Shown here: positions 1 through 8,358 of the stretch, piece by piece | Layout: each line of letters opens with the position of its first letter | Position numbering within the stretch: the stretch's first letter is position 1 | DNA from: Bacteroidales bacterium | GTDB lineage: Bacteria; Bacteroidota; Bacteroidia; Bacteroidales; UBA932 | DNA: 39,308 nt | Direction of reading: 5' to 3' | NCBI GenBank assembly: GCA_024401715.1 | Contig: JAKSKO010000016.1 | Coordinates: 1-39,308 of the forward strand | Program-made: the position numbers and the translations under genes | The notes under the pieces: generated by a model | Told to the model about the DNA's origin: nothing | The model's database searches: none | What the model saw: the letters and a program-made list of their open reading frames with translations, nothing else

Positions 1-99
1 ACGATGTGGAGATAGGATGATGGTGGTGTAATGCCCCGGGCGGGGCGTTGCATAATCAAACATTGCGAGTCCATGGCGTAGGTCGCGAAGGTGTTTACA

Positions 100-119
100 G
101 CAAGCATGTTGATGCTTGC
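100..119. repeat. Perfect 8-bp hairpin
   Basis: GCAAGCAT (100-107) and ATGCTTGC (112-119) are perfect reverse complements around a GTTG loop. There is no U-tract on either side, so it is not an obvious intrinsic terminator. It is one of several hairpins in the 5' non-coding block. Confidence 0.6.
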
Positions 120-264
120 GGCCTGAGCAGTAGGGCTTTAGCCCGCCGGGAGCGAAGGCCAGATGGTGATTTTTCGCGTCGCGAGCATGTCGATAGCGAG
201 CACAGCGAGCGGTGAATCGACCGAGCAGCGAAGAAATCGCCATATGGGCAAAGCGAGTAGCCGG

Positions 265-300
265 TTCCGCCGGCGAAACGAAGTGGAGCTTCCGGCGGAA
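265..300. repeat. 9-bp inverted repeat, GC-rich
   Basis: TTCCGCCGG (265-273) and CCGGCGGAA (292-300) are perfect reverse complements separated by 18 nt. Each arm also takes part in a smaller local palindrome (GCCGG 260-264 with CCGGC 270-274; CTTCCG 289-294 with CGGAAG 296-301), so alternative folds are possible. Confidence 0.6.
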
Positions 301-352
301 GGGCGACGCTGTTTGAGTTGTGACGTCCCGCCCGGTGCTGGATGTGCGGAAA

Positions 353-498
353 CCGAAAATCGTCTGGCGCGCTTAGCCCTGTTTTACGATGCTGTAGAGC
401 CTATTGCCGCTGCAGGTGAGGGAAAATTGGCCCGCCTGCAGCACCTGCCTGCCTCAGAGCGCCACGAAACTGGCTCTGCCGCTGCAGACGATTTTCGG
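353..498. repeat. 14-bp perfect inverted repeat bracketing a 118-nt segment
   Basis: CCGAAAATCGTCTG (353-366) is the exact reverse complement of CAGACGATTTTCGG (485-498). The enclosed segment contains further complementary words (GCAGGTG near 416 with CACCTGC near 445) and a direct repeat of GCCGCTGCAG (409 and 478). Such a long-range arrangement suggests a folded RNA or a mobile or repetitive element. Which of these it is cannot be told from one copy. Confidence 0.55.
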
Positions 499-519
499 CT
501 TCACCCATCAACCTCCGAA

Positions 520-626
520 ATCCCCAGCCTCATTTTTGGGGCGAGGCTGGAGACACCACCTATGAACACAACGCGTGAAACCAACATGCGAATCCCCAGC
601 CATTCCACAAAAGTGAGGCTGGGGAT
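520..626 (-). terminator. Paired CCCCAGCC hairpins downstream of the DUF5723 gene
   Basis: Two related stem-loops lie in tandem. In the first, CCAGCCTC (524-531) pairs with GAGGCTGG (543-550). In the second, ATCCCCAGCC (592-601) pairs perfectly with GGCTGGGGAT (617-626). They start 25 nt beyond the stop codon of the minus-strand gene ending at 652. No poly-U run follows them on the minus strand. A 3'-end or RNA-stabilising role is therefore an inference from position; they could equally be copies of an intergenic repeat. Confidence 0.4.
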
Positions 627-634
627 GGACACAT

Positions 635-648
635 ACTTATGTATAAGT
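635..648. repeat. Small palindrome next to the DUF5723 stop codon
   Basis: ACTTAT (635-640) and ATAAGT (643-648) are perfect reverse complements around GT, three bases past the TAG stop at 652-654 on the minus strand. It could extend the 3'-end structure formed by the two CCCCAGCC hairpins. It is too short to call on its own. Confidence 0.35.
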
Positions 649-651
649 GCT

Positions 652-1848
652 CTACTCTTCAGACGATTTTTCCAGAATCTTCTTCACACGCGCATTGCCA
701 ATAGTGAAAACGAGTCCGAGGCGCGCGCCGGTATTCACCGGACCGGTAGGAACGAACTGCGGAGTGAATTTCGTGAACACCGCATCCATTCCGCCGAAAA
801 TGGACACAACAGGCAGACGAAGATTCAGCATAAGGCCGAAATTCGGGCCGAAAGAATTCATGCCGGCACTTAAGGCAATCCCCAGAAGATTGATGGGAGT
901 AATATTGACGCCCGCACGTGCCTCGTAGTAAATCTGCTTGTGAAAGCCCACCGAGCCCATCAGGCCGAAAGTGAGCCTGTCATAAGAGGGCAGCACATAT
1001 TTTCCGCCCGCATTCAATGTGATAGGCAGCAGTTCAAAATAATCGGCTTTATTCTTCTTCCTGGAATTAACCATGCCACCCACATTCATCACTGAGAGGT
1101 CCATGCTAAGCCCCTTTACAGGAGTATCCCAGTGAGCACCGATATTGGCGGCCAATCCCCAGCCTCCAGGCACGAAATCCACCAGGCTGTTGCTAAGCTG
1201 AAGAATCATCAGAGGACTCACATGAAGGGAACCGACATTGAATTTCTGTACATTCAGTTTACCGGCCACTATTCCCACAAGTCCCCTGGCAGTAACACCA
1301 AGACTCCATCCCTTGCCTATGCGGAAAGCATAATTGACGGCCAGTTCAAGATAGGAATCCAAATCGATGCCAAGGTCGTTTATAACAGTTTCCGGGCTCT
1401 TCGTACCCAATTTCAAAGTCTCCAGTAGGGTCTTCGGCACAAAAACCTCGCCGTTAAATACCAGGTTCGCATCTACGGACACAAAGCCGTACTGAGTCTT
1501 GCTTCCGAAAGAAAATAGACCCTGGGATAAATTCATGGACGCCTTGCACTCCTGCGGTAATTTTGAAAGAAATTGTTCCGCAGGTATATTCTCGTTCAGG
1601 CCGCTAACCAGCTTCCCTTCATAAGGAAACAGGATATTGGACAGGCCAACGTTGGTGTTTACGGACGAGTTCACATCATGTACCAGTATACCTATGTAAG
1701 AGAAGGTACCATCGTTAGGAATGAAGGCCGGATTGTTCTTATAGCCATATAAGAAACGGTTGTCCAGAAAATACGAGTTTCCCAGACTCTGGGCTGCGGC
1801 CGAAATGAAAGCAAGCAGCGCAATAATTGAAATCACCAACTTTTTCAT
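652..1848 (-). CDS. DUF5723-family outer-membrane beta-barrel protein
   Basis: A 398-residue protein with an N-terminal signal peptide (residues 1 to about 20, ending AAAQ). The mature part is rich in Gly and alternating aromatic strands. The early motif YFLDNRFLYGYKNNPAF is typical of DUF5723 proteins, a Bacteroidota outer-membrane barrel family of unknown function. It ends in a barrel-like repeat of amphipathic strands. Length is slightly short for the family. It is the last gene of the minus-strand cluster, four bases after the lipoprotein gene, so the two may work together at the outer membrane. The family assignment rests on motif resemblance; no substrate can be inferred. Confidence 0.75.
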   Translation of the reverse strand: MKKLVISIIALLAFISAAAQSLGNSYFLDNRFLYGYKNNPAFIPNDGTFSYIGILVHDVNSSVNTNVGLSNILFPYEGKLVSGLNENIPAEQFLSKLPQECKASMNLSQGLFSFGSKTQYGFVSVDANLVFNGEVFVPKTLLETLKLGTKSPETVINDLGIDLDSYLELAVNYAFRIGKGWSLGVTARGLVGIVAGKLNVQKFNVGSLHVSPLMILQLSNSLVDFVPGGWGLAANIGAHWDTPVKGLSMDLSVMNVGGMVNSRKKNKADYFELLPITLNAGGKYVLPSYDRLTFGLMGSVGFHKQIYYEARAGVNITPINLLGIALSAGMNSFGPNFGLMLNLRLPVVSIFGGMDAVFTKFTPQFVPTGPVNTGARLGLVFTIGNARVKKILEKSSEE

Positions 1849-1852
1849 AAGC

Positions 1853-2863
1853 TTACCTGATTCTCACTCCCTCCGGAAAATATACATTATTCAATCTCAT
1901 TACAAGGATGTTTCCGGAATTAAGCGTCGAGTAATTTCCGGAGAAATTCAGTGCCTGAAGGCTTACGTTTAGATTCTCCTTGCAATCCTTCACAGAGCCC
2001 TTGCATTTTACTATCATCTTGAGATCATAATTGTATGCCCCGGCCGGAATCTCATCCATATTTATCTCCATGCCATATTCTTCAGGGATAGAGAAGTTGA
2101 ACTTCAAAGCAAAGACGCTTGGATTGCTTACGCTGTAATTGAACTCCATCACATGGCCGTCAAATCTGAACAAATCGGAAAATACAAACGACATGAAGGT
2201 GCACCCAAGCAGGGAACCGCCGGCAAAAGACAGGGGAACCTGAGGCTGTACATCCATGTCAAGTACATATGAGGAGGGCTCTCTGGTGAAAATCTGCGTG
2301 CTGCACAAACGGAAATTGCTAATCTCTATCTCGGCAGGCAATTTATCCATCTTCATATCACATACAACGGTATAGCACTGCGTAAGCTCGTGAACGGCAA
2401 TGAAAGAGACATCACATGCCTGGTCTGCGATGCTCACGCGCGCCTTCACTTCAAGATCGTACGGCGACGGGTTTGCAAAGGTGACAAGAAGCTTCAGATG
2501 TTCAAGCATGAAATCCGAATTATCCCCATCCAGTATCTGGGGAATATCCAAAGGTGTTTTGATAATATAGGATTTGTCCAAAGACACACCCTGGAGAAGC
2601 TGCTCGTCCGTGAAACTTGCATGCATGAGATTCATATCCGGTATCATAAACAGGAAATCTCCCCTCTCGTCCTCCATCACATACCTGCATTCTTTAAGAG
2701 CGTAAAGACTGTCTACGGGAATATACGACACGCCGGACTGCTCCAGCGTCATTCCCGGCAGCAAAGTCATGCTCCAATCCACTTCCTTGCGAAAGTCATA
2801 GTTCTTGTCTATGCAGGACACTGCCGCCGATAGAGTTAAAACAATGAGAATAATTTTTTTCAT
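1853..2863 (-). CDS. Putative surface or periplasmic lipoprotein
   Basis: A 336-residue protein beginning MKKIILIVL, with a lipobox AVSC placing the lipidated Cys at residue 17. The frame stays open upstream to 3004, but the extra 47 residues overlap the hydrolase gene and lack a signal peptide, so the start at 2863 is preferred. It begins four bases after the hydrolase stop codon. The body is beta-rich (repeated short strands, few helices) and resembles the uncharacterised lipoproteins often paired with DUF5723 barrels in Bacteroidales. I do not recognise a specific domain. Context suggests an outer-membrane partner of the downstream barrel. Confidence 0.75.
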   Translation of the reverse strand: MKKIILIVLTLSAAVSCIDKNYDFRKEVDWSMTLLPGMTLEQSGVSYIPVDSLYALKECRYVMEDERGDFLFMIPDMNLMHASFTDEQLLQGVSLDKSYIIKTPLDIPQILDGDNSDFMLEHLKLLVTFANPSPYDLEVKARVSIADQACDVSFIAVHELTQCYTVVCDMKMDKLPAEIEISNFRLCSTQIFTREPSSYVLDMDVQPQVPLSFAGGSLLGCTFMSFVFSDLFRFDGHVMEFNYSVSNPSVFALKFNFSIPEEYGMEINMDEIPAGAYNYDLKMIVKCKGSVKDCKENLNVSLQALNFSGNYSTLNSGNILVMRLNNVYFPEGVRIR

Positions 2864-2867
2864 AAAG

Positions 2868-3533
2868 CTATATTTCTTCAAGGCCCAGGACCTCGTTGAT
2901 TTTTGGAATAAGCATGGAATCCAGGAACTCCTGTTCCATGAAATGGGAACCCGGATATGTGGCATATGGGCCGAATCCGTTCTCCCAGGCCTTAATGTCC
3001 ACAACCCCCCATTTCAAATAATGGTCATTTGTACCGAAGAAGGCGAAACTATAATCCTTTCCGGCATTGTCCAAGGCCCTTTTGTGCAAAACCTTGTACT
3101 TTTTCAACACCCATGGACGGAAGCGCAGCTTCTGGCGATTAGGGCGTTTGGGGCGGAAAGTCCATCCCAGCGCCAGCGATACCCCGGGAATCCAGCAGGT
3201 CCAGGCATATCGGCCGAAAAACCTTGGAGCATTCACCGCAGGGCTAACATACAGATGAGGAACTCCAACCCCGCACTGCATGGAGATGGCATGGTTGGCT
3301 CCCATGGACTCCCCTATCACCATATCAGGCTTGAATTCCTCTTCCCATTCCCGCATCTGCACCGATGCAACGGAAGGGTCGAAATCATACATGCGCCACA
3401 CTACTTCCAACACACATCCCTCTCCGCCGCGCCTGAAGCGCCGTCCGGCATAATGCTGTGCCAGCACGGAAGGGATACGGCTGTCCATGCCCCCTCCCAT
3501 GCCATGACAATAAAAAATGCGCAGTTTTTCCAT
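2868..3533 (-). CDS. Small alpha/beta hydrolase, YqiA/RBBP9-like
   Basis: A 221-residue cytoplasmic protein. An HGMGG turn near residues 10-14 forms the oxyanion region. The nucleophile elbow GESMG places Ser at 76, FGTNDHY gives a candidate acid (Asp170), and GSHFM gives the His (His197). The order Ser-Asp-His is that of the alpha/beta hydrolase fold. Length and the short cap match small esterase-like proteins of the YqiA/RBBP9 type. There is no signal peptide. The substrate is unknown. It lies 17 bases after the MscS gene and four bases before the lipoprotein gene, within the same cluster. Confidence 0.7.
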   Translation of the reverse strand: MEKLRIFYCHGMGGGMDSRIPSVLAQHYAGRRFRRGGEGCVLEVVWRMYDFDPSVASVQMREWEEEFKPDMVIGESMGANHAISMQCGVGVPHLYVSPAVNAPRFFGRYAWTCWIPGVSLALGWTFRPKRPNRQKLRFRPWVLKKYKVLHKRALDNAGKDYSFAFFGTNDHYLKWGVVDIKAWENGFGPYATYPGSHFMEQEFLDSMLIPKINEVLGLEEI

Positions 3534-3550
3534 GACCCGGCCCGTTCAGG

Positions 3551-6127
3551 CTATTGGATTATGTGAAGATCCCTCTGTGGGAATGGGATGGAAATATTAT
3601 TCTGCTTGAAGGCATCGTAAATGGCCTTGCGAACCTCTGTCCTAAGTGTGACGCGGTCTGCAACACGGGTCCATACACGCACCTCAAAATCCAGGCTGCT
3701 GTCTCCGAAATCTATGAATGCCACAGTCACAGGGAAACGTTTGAAATCGCAGATAGCCTTGCCGTTCGCACCCGTAAGCTCTCCAACCTGCTGCACTGCC
3801 TGGTATATCACATCACGCACAAGAGCAACATCGCTGCCGTATGCAACGCCAACAAAGATACTCTCACGCACGAAATTGTGATTGCGGGTGAGGTTCTTGA
3901 AGTTCTTGTTGAAAAGGTCTGAATTGAGGAAAGACACGATGCTGCCGTCGTATGTGGCAATCTGGGTGTTCTGGTAGGAGATGTTATCCACAACGCCGGT
4001 TATACCGTCACACTCTATATTGTCTCCCACACGCATACGTCCGGTCATAAGATAGAGACCGCAGATGAAGTTCTCTATGAGGCCCTTCATCGCAAAACCA
4101 AGACCGGTGGCAAGACCGGCGGACACCACGGAGATTCCGCTTCTAGGCACCCTTAGTATCACAAGAACGGTGATGAAATACATGCCCCATACCAATATGG
4201 CTATCACATTGCGTACAAGTGCCATATTGGCATCCGGCTTGCTTCCCTTATTGGCGGTCTTGTGCAGTTTTTCGTACACCCATCGGCACACATTCAACAT
4301 ATAGCGGAATATGAACCACATTATGGTAACCTCGAAACTCTTGACAAGAGGCACCTGCATCAGATGCGGCTCATCAATGAAGTCTGTATAGAAATACTCG
4401 TCGCAAAGCGGCCTCAGAGCGAAAATATCCGCCGAAAGGTACAGGCAGTATGGAATGCTTAGAACAAACAGGATAGGTATGATACACTTGTTGAAAAGCA
4501 CATTCAGCCACTCGTACTGCTGCACACCCTGGCTTCGGGTCTGCACAATGGAATGCACCCACCTGATTGTCATCACACAGCCCAGCTGCAGGCACCACCA
4601 GTACATTTCAATAAGAGAATACAGCGATGCACCCATCATGGCAAGGACAGTGCCGAAGATCATGGTGACTATTGTAAACCAAACCATGATGGAATCGTAC
4701 ACATCCAGTTCATGACGGTATTTGAAGCTTCTGCGCACGGCAGAAAGCGTAAGAATCAGAATCACCGGAGGGAATATGACATTCACCCAGATATCCGGGC
4801 ACAGAATCATCCTCATCACAACCACCACGAAAGACAGGCAGAGGAACGGAGAGAATGTCTTGGCAACCTCCTTCATTTCCCTGCCGTCCAGTTTCGTATA
4901 CAGATACAGCATCACAGCAAGGGCTACCCACAGGAAGTTTATGATGATAGGCATGCTGTACTGTATCATATGGTTATCCCAGCCCTTTACAAGATACAGG
5001 CCATAGGCAATAAGCATCATCACCACATAGGTGACAATGTTCCGAAGCACATACAGCCTCTGCAGATAGCTGGCGTCCTTTCTTATCTTTTCCCTGTAGA
5101 TACGGCGTATGGCAAGCGATGACAGCAGCCTTACCAGCGAAAGATAGAAAGCGAAAAAGACAGAGAGGAACAGCAGAGAAAAGCCTCTCCAGTCCGAATC
5201 CGCTCTGTTTATGAGTTCCTGATCACCTTCGTCCTTGAAAATATAGTTATGGTCACGGAAATTGTCGTACCAGCTGTTCACAAGGGCCTCTTTCGTATGT
5301 TCCAGATTCATGACAAGTTTGAAAGGATTGCTGTCATGTGTGTAATAGACATTGTTCTGCAACATCACATAACAGGAATCGGAGAAGGCATGAAGCTCTT
5401 CCACCTTGCTCTTGATTCCTTCATAATACACATTGTCCTTCTCCAGGCTGGCCTTGTATTTCTCCAGGTTGGCAAGTATGTCTTCCGCATACTCCACGCA
5501 GGCAGCCCTGTCGTCCAGCATGGTGCCGGTGAGGACAAGAGGTTCGTTGTGTTCCGGCATATCGCCCTTCATAAGCGACACCAGATTCTTGGAAACCTCG
5601 CTTACACCGTCAAAAGAGCCATTCATATGATGCTTCAAAGAATCCAGCGTCACTAGAAGCAGGGAGTCTCCGGTGGTCATCACATGTCCTTCGGCTTCGA
5701 TATCCACCGGAGGGATGTTCTTCAGGGTGCGCACCAGGGAACGGTACTTCTCTATATCCATGCTGGTAAGGGTTCTGGCGTGATTGTAAGAAGCCATATC
5801 ACCATGGGCGCCGTCCAGTTTGTCACGCAGTTTTCCGGCCTCGGCGCAAGCATATGCCACCCCGAAGGAGTTGTTCATATTGTTGGAATAGAGCATGAGG
5901 CCCACCTGCTCGCTTCGTGTCATATAGCCGATAAGCTGCTGATGGAGGTTCTCCACCTGAAGCTCATAGGCATCCATCTGACGCTGCTGCTGTTCGCAGG
6001 CATATTTAAGCTCTGCGCGAAGTACGGAAAGTGTCCGCCCCAGTCCATTCTCCTTCAGAACGGCATGCGACAGGAAGGAAAAGGAAAACAGGAGAACTGA
6101 AACCGCCAGTATTCTTTTTTTCATCAT
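3551..6127 (-). CDS. Large MscS-type mechanosensitive ion channel
   Basis: An 858-residue protein. A signal peptide (1-22) is followed by a helical, coiled-coil-prone periplasmic domain (about 30-310). Then come roughly ten hydrophobic segments (about 315-690), and the MscS core. The pore helix is around 664-695, with the Gly/Ala-rich SAGLATGLGFAMKG pattern of TM3. It is followed by the beta domain (about 698-750, MRVGDNI) and a C-terminal alpha/beta domain ending ISIPFPQRDLHI, a hallmark of MscS. The extra N-terminal periplasmic and membrane part makes it comparable in design to MscK/MscM rather than to the short MscS. Role by family: releases solutes during hypo-osmotic shock through the inner membrane. 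It lies 15 bases after sppA. Confidence 0.9.
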   Translation of the reverse strand: MMKKRILAVSVLLFSFSFLSHAVLKENGLGRTLSVLRAELKYACEQQQRQMDAYELQVENLHQQLIGYMTRSEQVGLMLYSNNMNNSFGVAYACAEAGKLRDKLDGAHGDMASYNHARTLTSMDIEKYRSLVRTLKNIPPVDIEAEGHVMTTGDSLLLVTLDSLKHHMNGSFDGVSEVSKNLVSLMKGDMPEHNEPLVLTGTMLDDRAACVEYAEDILANLEKYKASLEKDNVYYEGIKSKVEELHAFSDSCYVMLQNNVYYTHDSNPFKLVMNLEHTKEALVNSWYDNFRDHNYIFKDEGDQELINRADSDWRGFSLLFLSVFFAFYLSLVRLLSSLAIRRIYREKIRKDASYLQRLYVLRNIVTYVVMMLIAYGLYLVKGWDNHMIQYSMPIIINFLWVALAVMLYLYTKLDGREMKEVAKTFSPFLCLSFVVVVMRMILCPDIWVNVIFPPVILILTLSAVRRSFKYRHELDVYDSIMVWFTIVTMIFGTVLAMMGASLYSLIEMYWWCLQLGCVMTIRWVHSIVQTRSQGVQQYEWLNVLFNKCIIPILFVLSIPYCLYLSADIFALRPLCDEYFYTDFIDEPHLMQVPLVKSFEVTIMWFIFRYMLNVCRWVYEKLHKTANKGSKPDANMALVRNVIAILVWGMYFITVLVILRVPRSGISVVSAGLATGLGFAMKGLIENFICGLYLMTGRMRVGDNIECDGITGVVDNISYQNTQIATYDGSIVSFLNSDLFNKNFKNLTRNHNFVRESIFVGVAYGSDVALVRDVIYQAVQQVGELTGANGKAICDFKRFPVTVAFIDFGDSSLDFEVRVWTRVADRVTLRTEVRKAIYDAFKQNNISIPFPQRDLHIIQ

Positions 6128-6142
6128 ATTAGGTAGAAAATG

Positions 6143-7939
6143 CTAGTGAATTTCCATCATATAAGGCACACGTGCCTGTATCGAAGGGTTTTTAAGGTCG
6201 GCAAAACTCTTGAAAGCGCTGAGGGCGGCAGGAGAAATGCCGAAAGTCTTAACAAGAAAGTCTTCTGTTGAAGGCTGCATCGATGCCATGAAGGCCTCCA
6301 TAGGAGAGGCAATCTTAGGATAGGCCTCTATGCAGTAATCGCTTAAGCCGGCCTGCAGTGCAGTATATTCAAGGGCCTGCTTAAGGCCGCCAATCTCATC
6401 AACAAGGCCGTTCTCAAGGGCATCACGTCCTGTCCACACACGGCCCTGGCCAAGCTCGTCAACGCGCTCCACGCTTAGGCCGCGGCCATCGGCAACCAGT
6501 GAAGTGAACTGGGTGTATACGCGCTCTATATCGCTCTGAACGAAAGCCAGCTCATCGGCCGAAAGGGTGTGAATGAGGCTGTACATATCGGCATGCTTGT
6601 TTGAATTCACATTGTATACATTGATATGAGCCTTCTCTTTCACGGTCTTGCTTACATCCGGAATGATGCCGAACACGCCTATGGAACCGGTGAGGGTTGT
6701 TGCATCGCTGAAGATATAGTCACAACCGGCAGAAATCCAGTATCCGCCCGATGCAGCGTAAGAGCCGTATGATGCAACCACAAGTTTCTCTGCCTTAAGC
6801 GCGTCCACGGCGTCCTTGATCTGTGAAGCGGCAATAACGCTTCCGCCCGGAGAATTCACACGCAGCACAACGGCCTTGACATCCTTGTCTTCACGCACCT
6901 TCTCTATCAAATCGGCAAAGCGCTTGCCTGTAACTTCCTGAGGCTCACGGCCGTCAACAATCTCGCCATCGGCATAGATTATTGCAATAACATCCTTCGC
7001 CTTGTAGTTCATCTTCACCTTCAGGGCTGCGTAATCGGCAAGAGAGATGCTTTTCACCTCGGAGTATTTCTCCACACCTGTCATGGCACAGAGCTTCTCC
7101 TGCATCTGGCGGTAGCTTACAAGCTCGTCCACAAGACCCTCCTGCACAAAAGATGCGGGGCTGTCCAGTGAAAGATTATCTATGAGGGCGTTGAACTCCT
7201 CCGGGCTTTTCTCCGATTTTGCGGCCATGGAAGCAAGAAGTTCGTTCCATATGCCCTGAATCATCACACGCTGCTGCTCCAGGTTCTCGGCACTGGCGGT
7301 ACTGCGTATGTATGGCTCGCCGGCAGATTTGTATTTGCCGTGACGGATAAGCTGGATATTCACTCCAAGACGGTCCAGGAGGTCTTTGTAGTACATCATC
7401 TGTCCGCTTAGGCCCACAAAGGTGTTCATGCCGCCGTTATAGGAGCTCATATAGATGCGGTCTGCAACGCTGGCCATGTAGTAGCCCAGGTTTGTAGGAG
7501 ACTCCAGGAAGGCGTAGACAGCCTTGCCGCTTGCACGGAACTGTGCCAGAGCGCTGCGGAACTCCTCCAGGTGGGTGATGTCTCCGCCGGCATCCGGACG
7601 CAGGTAAACACATTTGATATCAGGGTCTTCAGCAGCAATTTCAAGAGCCCTTACGGCATCAAGAATGCCCATGATCTTCACGCTGTTTGAAGAAATGCCT
7701 GAAAGGGACAAGGACAATCCTGCAAAAGGATCGCTCTCTGTGGTCTGCTCTGCAATGGAGAGAGCGGAAAGGTCTATGTTAAGAATTGCATTCTCCGGCA
7801 CGCTTGTAACGCCCTGCTTTGAAGAGCCGGCGCTGGCAACAAGTCCCGCGAAGAAAAAAGAGAGGAACATGCATGTGAACACATTCACAAGCAGAAATCC
7901 CAGGGCCGATGCCCACACTGTTTTCCAAAAACTTTTCAT
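6143..7939 (-). CDS. sppA: Signal peptide peptidase SppA, 67K type
   Basis: A 598-residue inner-membrane protease with one N-terminal membrane anchor (about 13-36). It has the duplicated ClpP-like architecture of the long SppA type. The general-base Lys is in GKYKSAGEP (Lys204) in the N-terminal half, and the nucleophile Ser is in GSYAASGGY (Ser397) in the C-terminal half, matching the Lys/Ser dyad of E. coli SppA. VNSPGGS (361-367) is the conserved loop of the second domain. By family it degrades signal peptides left in the membrane after secretion. It is followed after 15 bases by the MscS gene, and both fit an envelope maintenance group. Confidence 0.93.
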   Translation of the reverse strand: MKSFWKTVWASALGFLLVNVFTCMFLSFFFAGLVASAGSSKQGVTSVPENAILNIDLSALSIAEQTTESDPFAGLSLSLSGISSNSVKIMGILDAVRALEIAAEDPDIKCVYLRPDAGGDITHLEEFRSALAQFRASGKAVYAFLESPTNLGYYMASVADRIYMSSYNGGMNTFVGLSGQMMYYKDLLDRLGVNIQLIRHGKYKSAGEPYIRSTASAENLEQQRVMIQGIWNELLASMAAKSEKSPEEFNALIDNLSLDSPASFVQEGLVDELVSYRQMQEKLCAMTGVEKYSEVKSISLADYAALKVKMNYKAKDVIAIIYADGEIVDGREPQEVTGKRFADLIEKVREDKDVKAVVLRVNSPGGSVIAASQIKDAVDALKAEKLVVASYGSYAASGGYWISAGCDYIFSDATTLTGSIGVFGIIPDVSKTVKEKAHINVYNVNSNKHADMYSLIHTLSADELAFVQSDIERVYTQFTSLVADGRGLSVERVDELGQGRVWTGRDALENGLVDEIGGLKQALEYTALQAGLSDYCIEAYPKIASPMEAFMASMQPSTEDFLVKTFGISPAALSAFKSFADLKNPSIQARVPYMMEIH

Positions 7940-7960
7940 TGTATATAAGTTTAATCTTTA

Positions 7961-8353
7961 TTACTCTTCGTCATCAAAGTCTATTGCATCCCAAAGGGCC
8001 TCCATGGTGCGGCGGTCCTTTTTGGTGGGACGTCCGGCACCGCGGTCCCTCTGCAGGAAGAAGGTCTCCACAGGAGCACGCATCTTGTCCAATTCGCTTT
8101 GAGGAGTTAAATTTTCGGCATAATTGGGCACCAGGGCAGCTCCCACACGCTTGTCGTATGGTTCAATTACCTTGTATGTGAACTGAATGGCACCCTTGCG
8201 CACGGTAATGATATCGCCCGGCTTCACTGCCTTGGCAGGCTTCACGGGAGCTTCGTTAAGCTTCACCTTGCCGCCCACACAGCCTTCACTGGCCTCATTC
8301 CTTGTCTTGTATGCCCTTATAGCCCAAAGGTATTTGTCTATCCTGACGTCCAT
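7961..8353 (-). CDS. hslR: S4-domain RNA-binding protein, Hsp15 family
   Basis: A 130-residue protein. The first ~65 residues form an S4 RNA-binding domain (MDVRIDKYLWAIRAYKTRNEA, then a KVKLN strand and KPGDIITV turn). The basic C-terminal tail contains GRPTKKDRR, the same tail motif as in E. coli Hsp15 (HslR). In that family the protein binds 50S subunits carrying stalled nascent chains and helps recycle them. The gene sits five bases after the nfnB-like gene and 21 before sppA. The acidic end (DFDDEE) is normal for Bacteroidota versions. Confidence 0.85.
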   Translation of the reverse strand: MDVRIDKYLWAIRAYKTRNEASEGCVGGKVKLNEAPVKPAKAVKPGDIITVRKGAIQFTYKVIEPYDKRVGAALVPNYAENLTPQSELDKMRAPVETFFLQRDRGAGRPTKKDRRTMEALWDAIDFDDEE

Positions 8354-8358
8354 CCGCC

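Larger units (their letters stand above)
1..651. other. Non-coding, inverted-repeat-rich intergenic region
   Basis: No convincing protein is encoded here. The longest open frame (163-873 +) has a low-complexity, Arg/Ser-rich translation and runs antisense into the DUF5723 gene. The stretch is packed with inverted repeats: 33-46, 100-119, 133-144, 189-194 with 216-221, 265-273 with 292-300, 353-366 with 485-498, 520-531 with 543-550, 592-601 with 617-626, and 635-648. GCGAGC recurs at 181, 195 and 204. The part nearest the gene (about 520-648) probably forms the 3' end of the minus-strand transcript. The rest may be a multi-copy intergenic repeat or a structured RNA. No known RNA family was recognised. 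Confidence 0.6.

Noticed and set aside
163-873. 236-codon open frame on the plus strand in the 5' region
   Set aside because: Low-complexity Arg/Ser/Ala-rich translation with no domain; it crosses several inverted repeats and runs antisense into the DUF5723 gene.
2864-3004. 47-residue N-terminal extension of the lipoprotein
   Set aside because: It overlaps the hydrolase gene and would bury the signal peptide.
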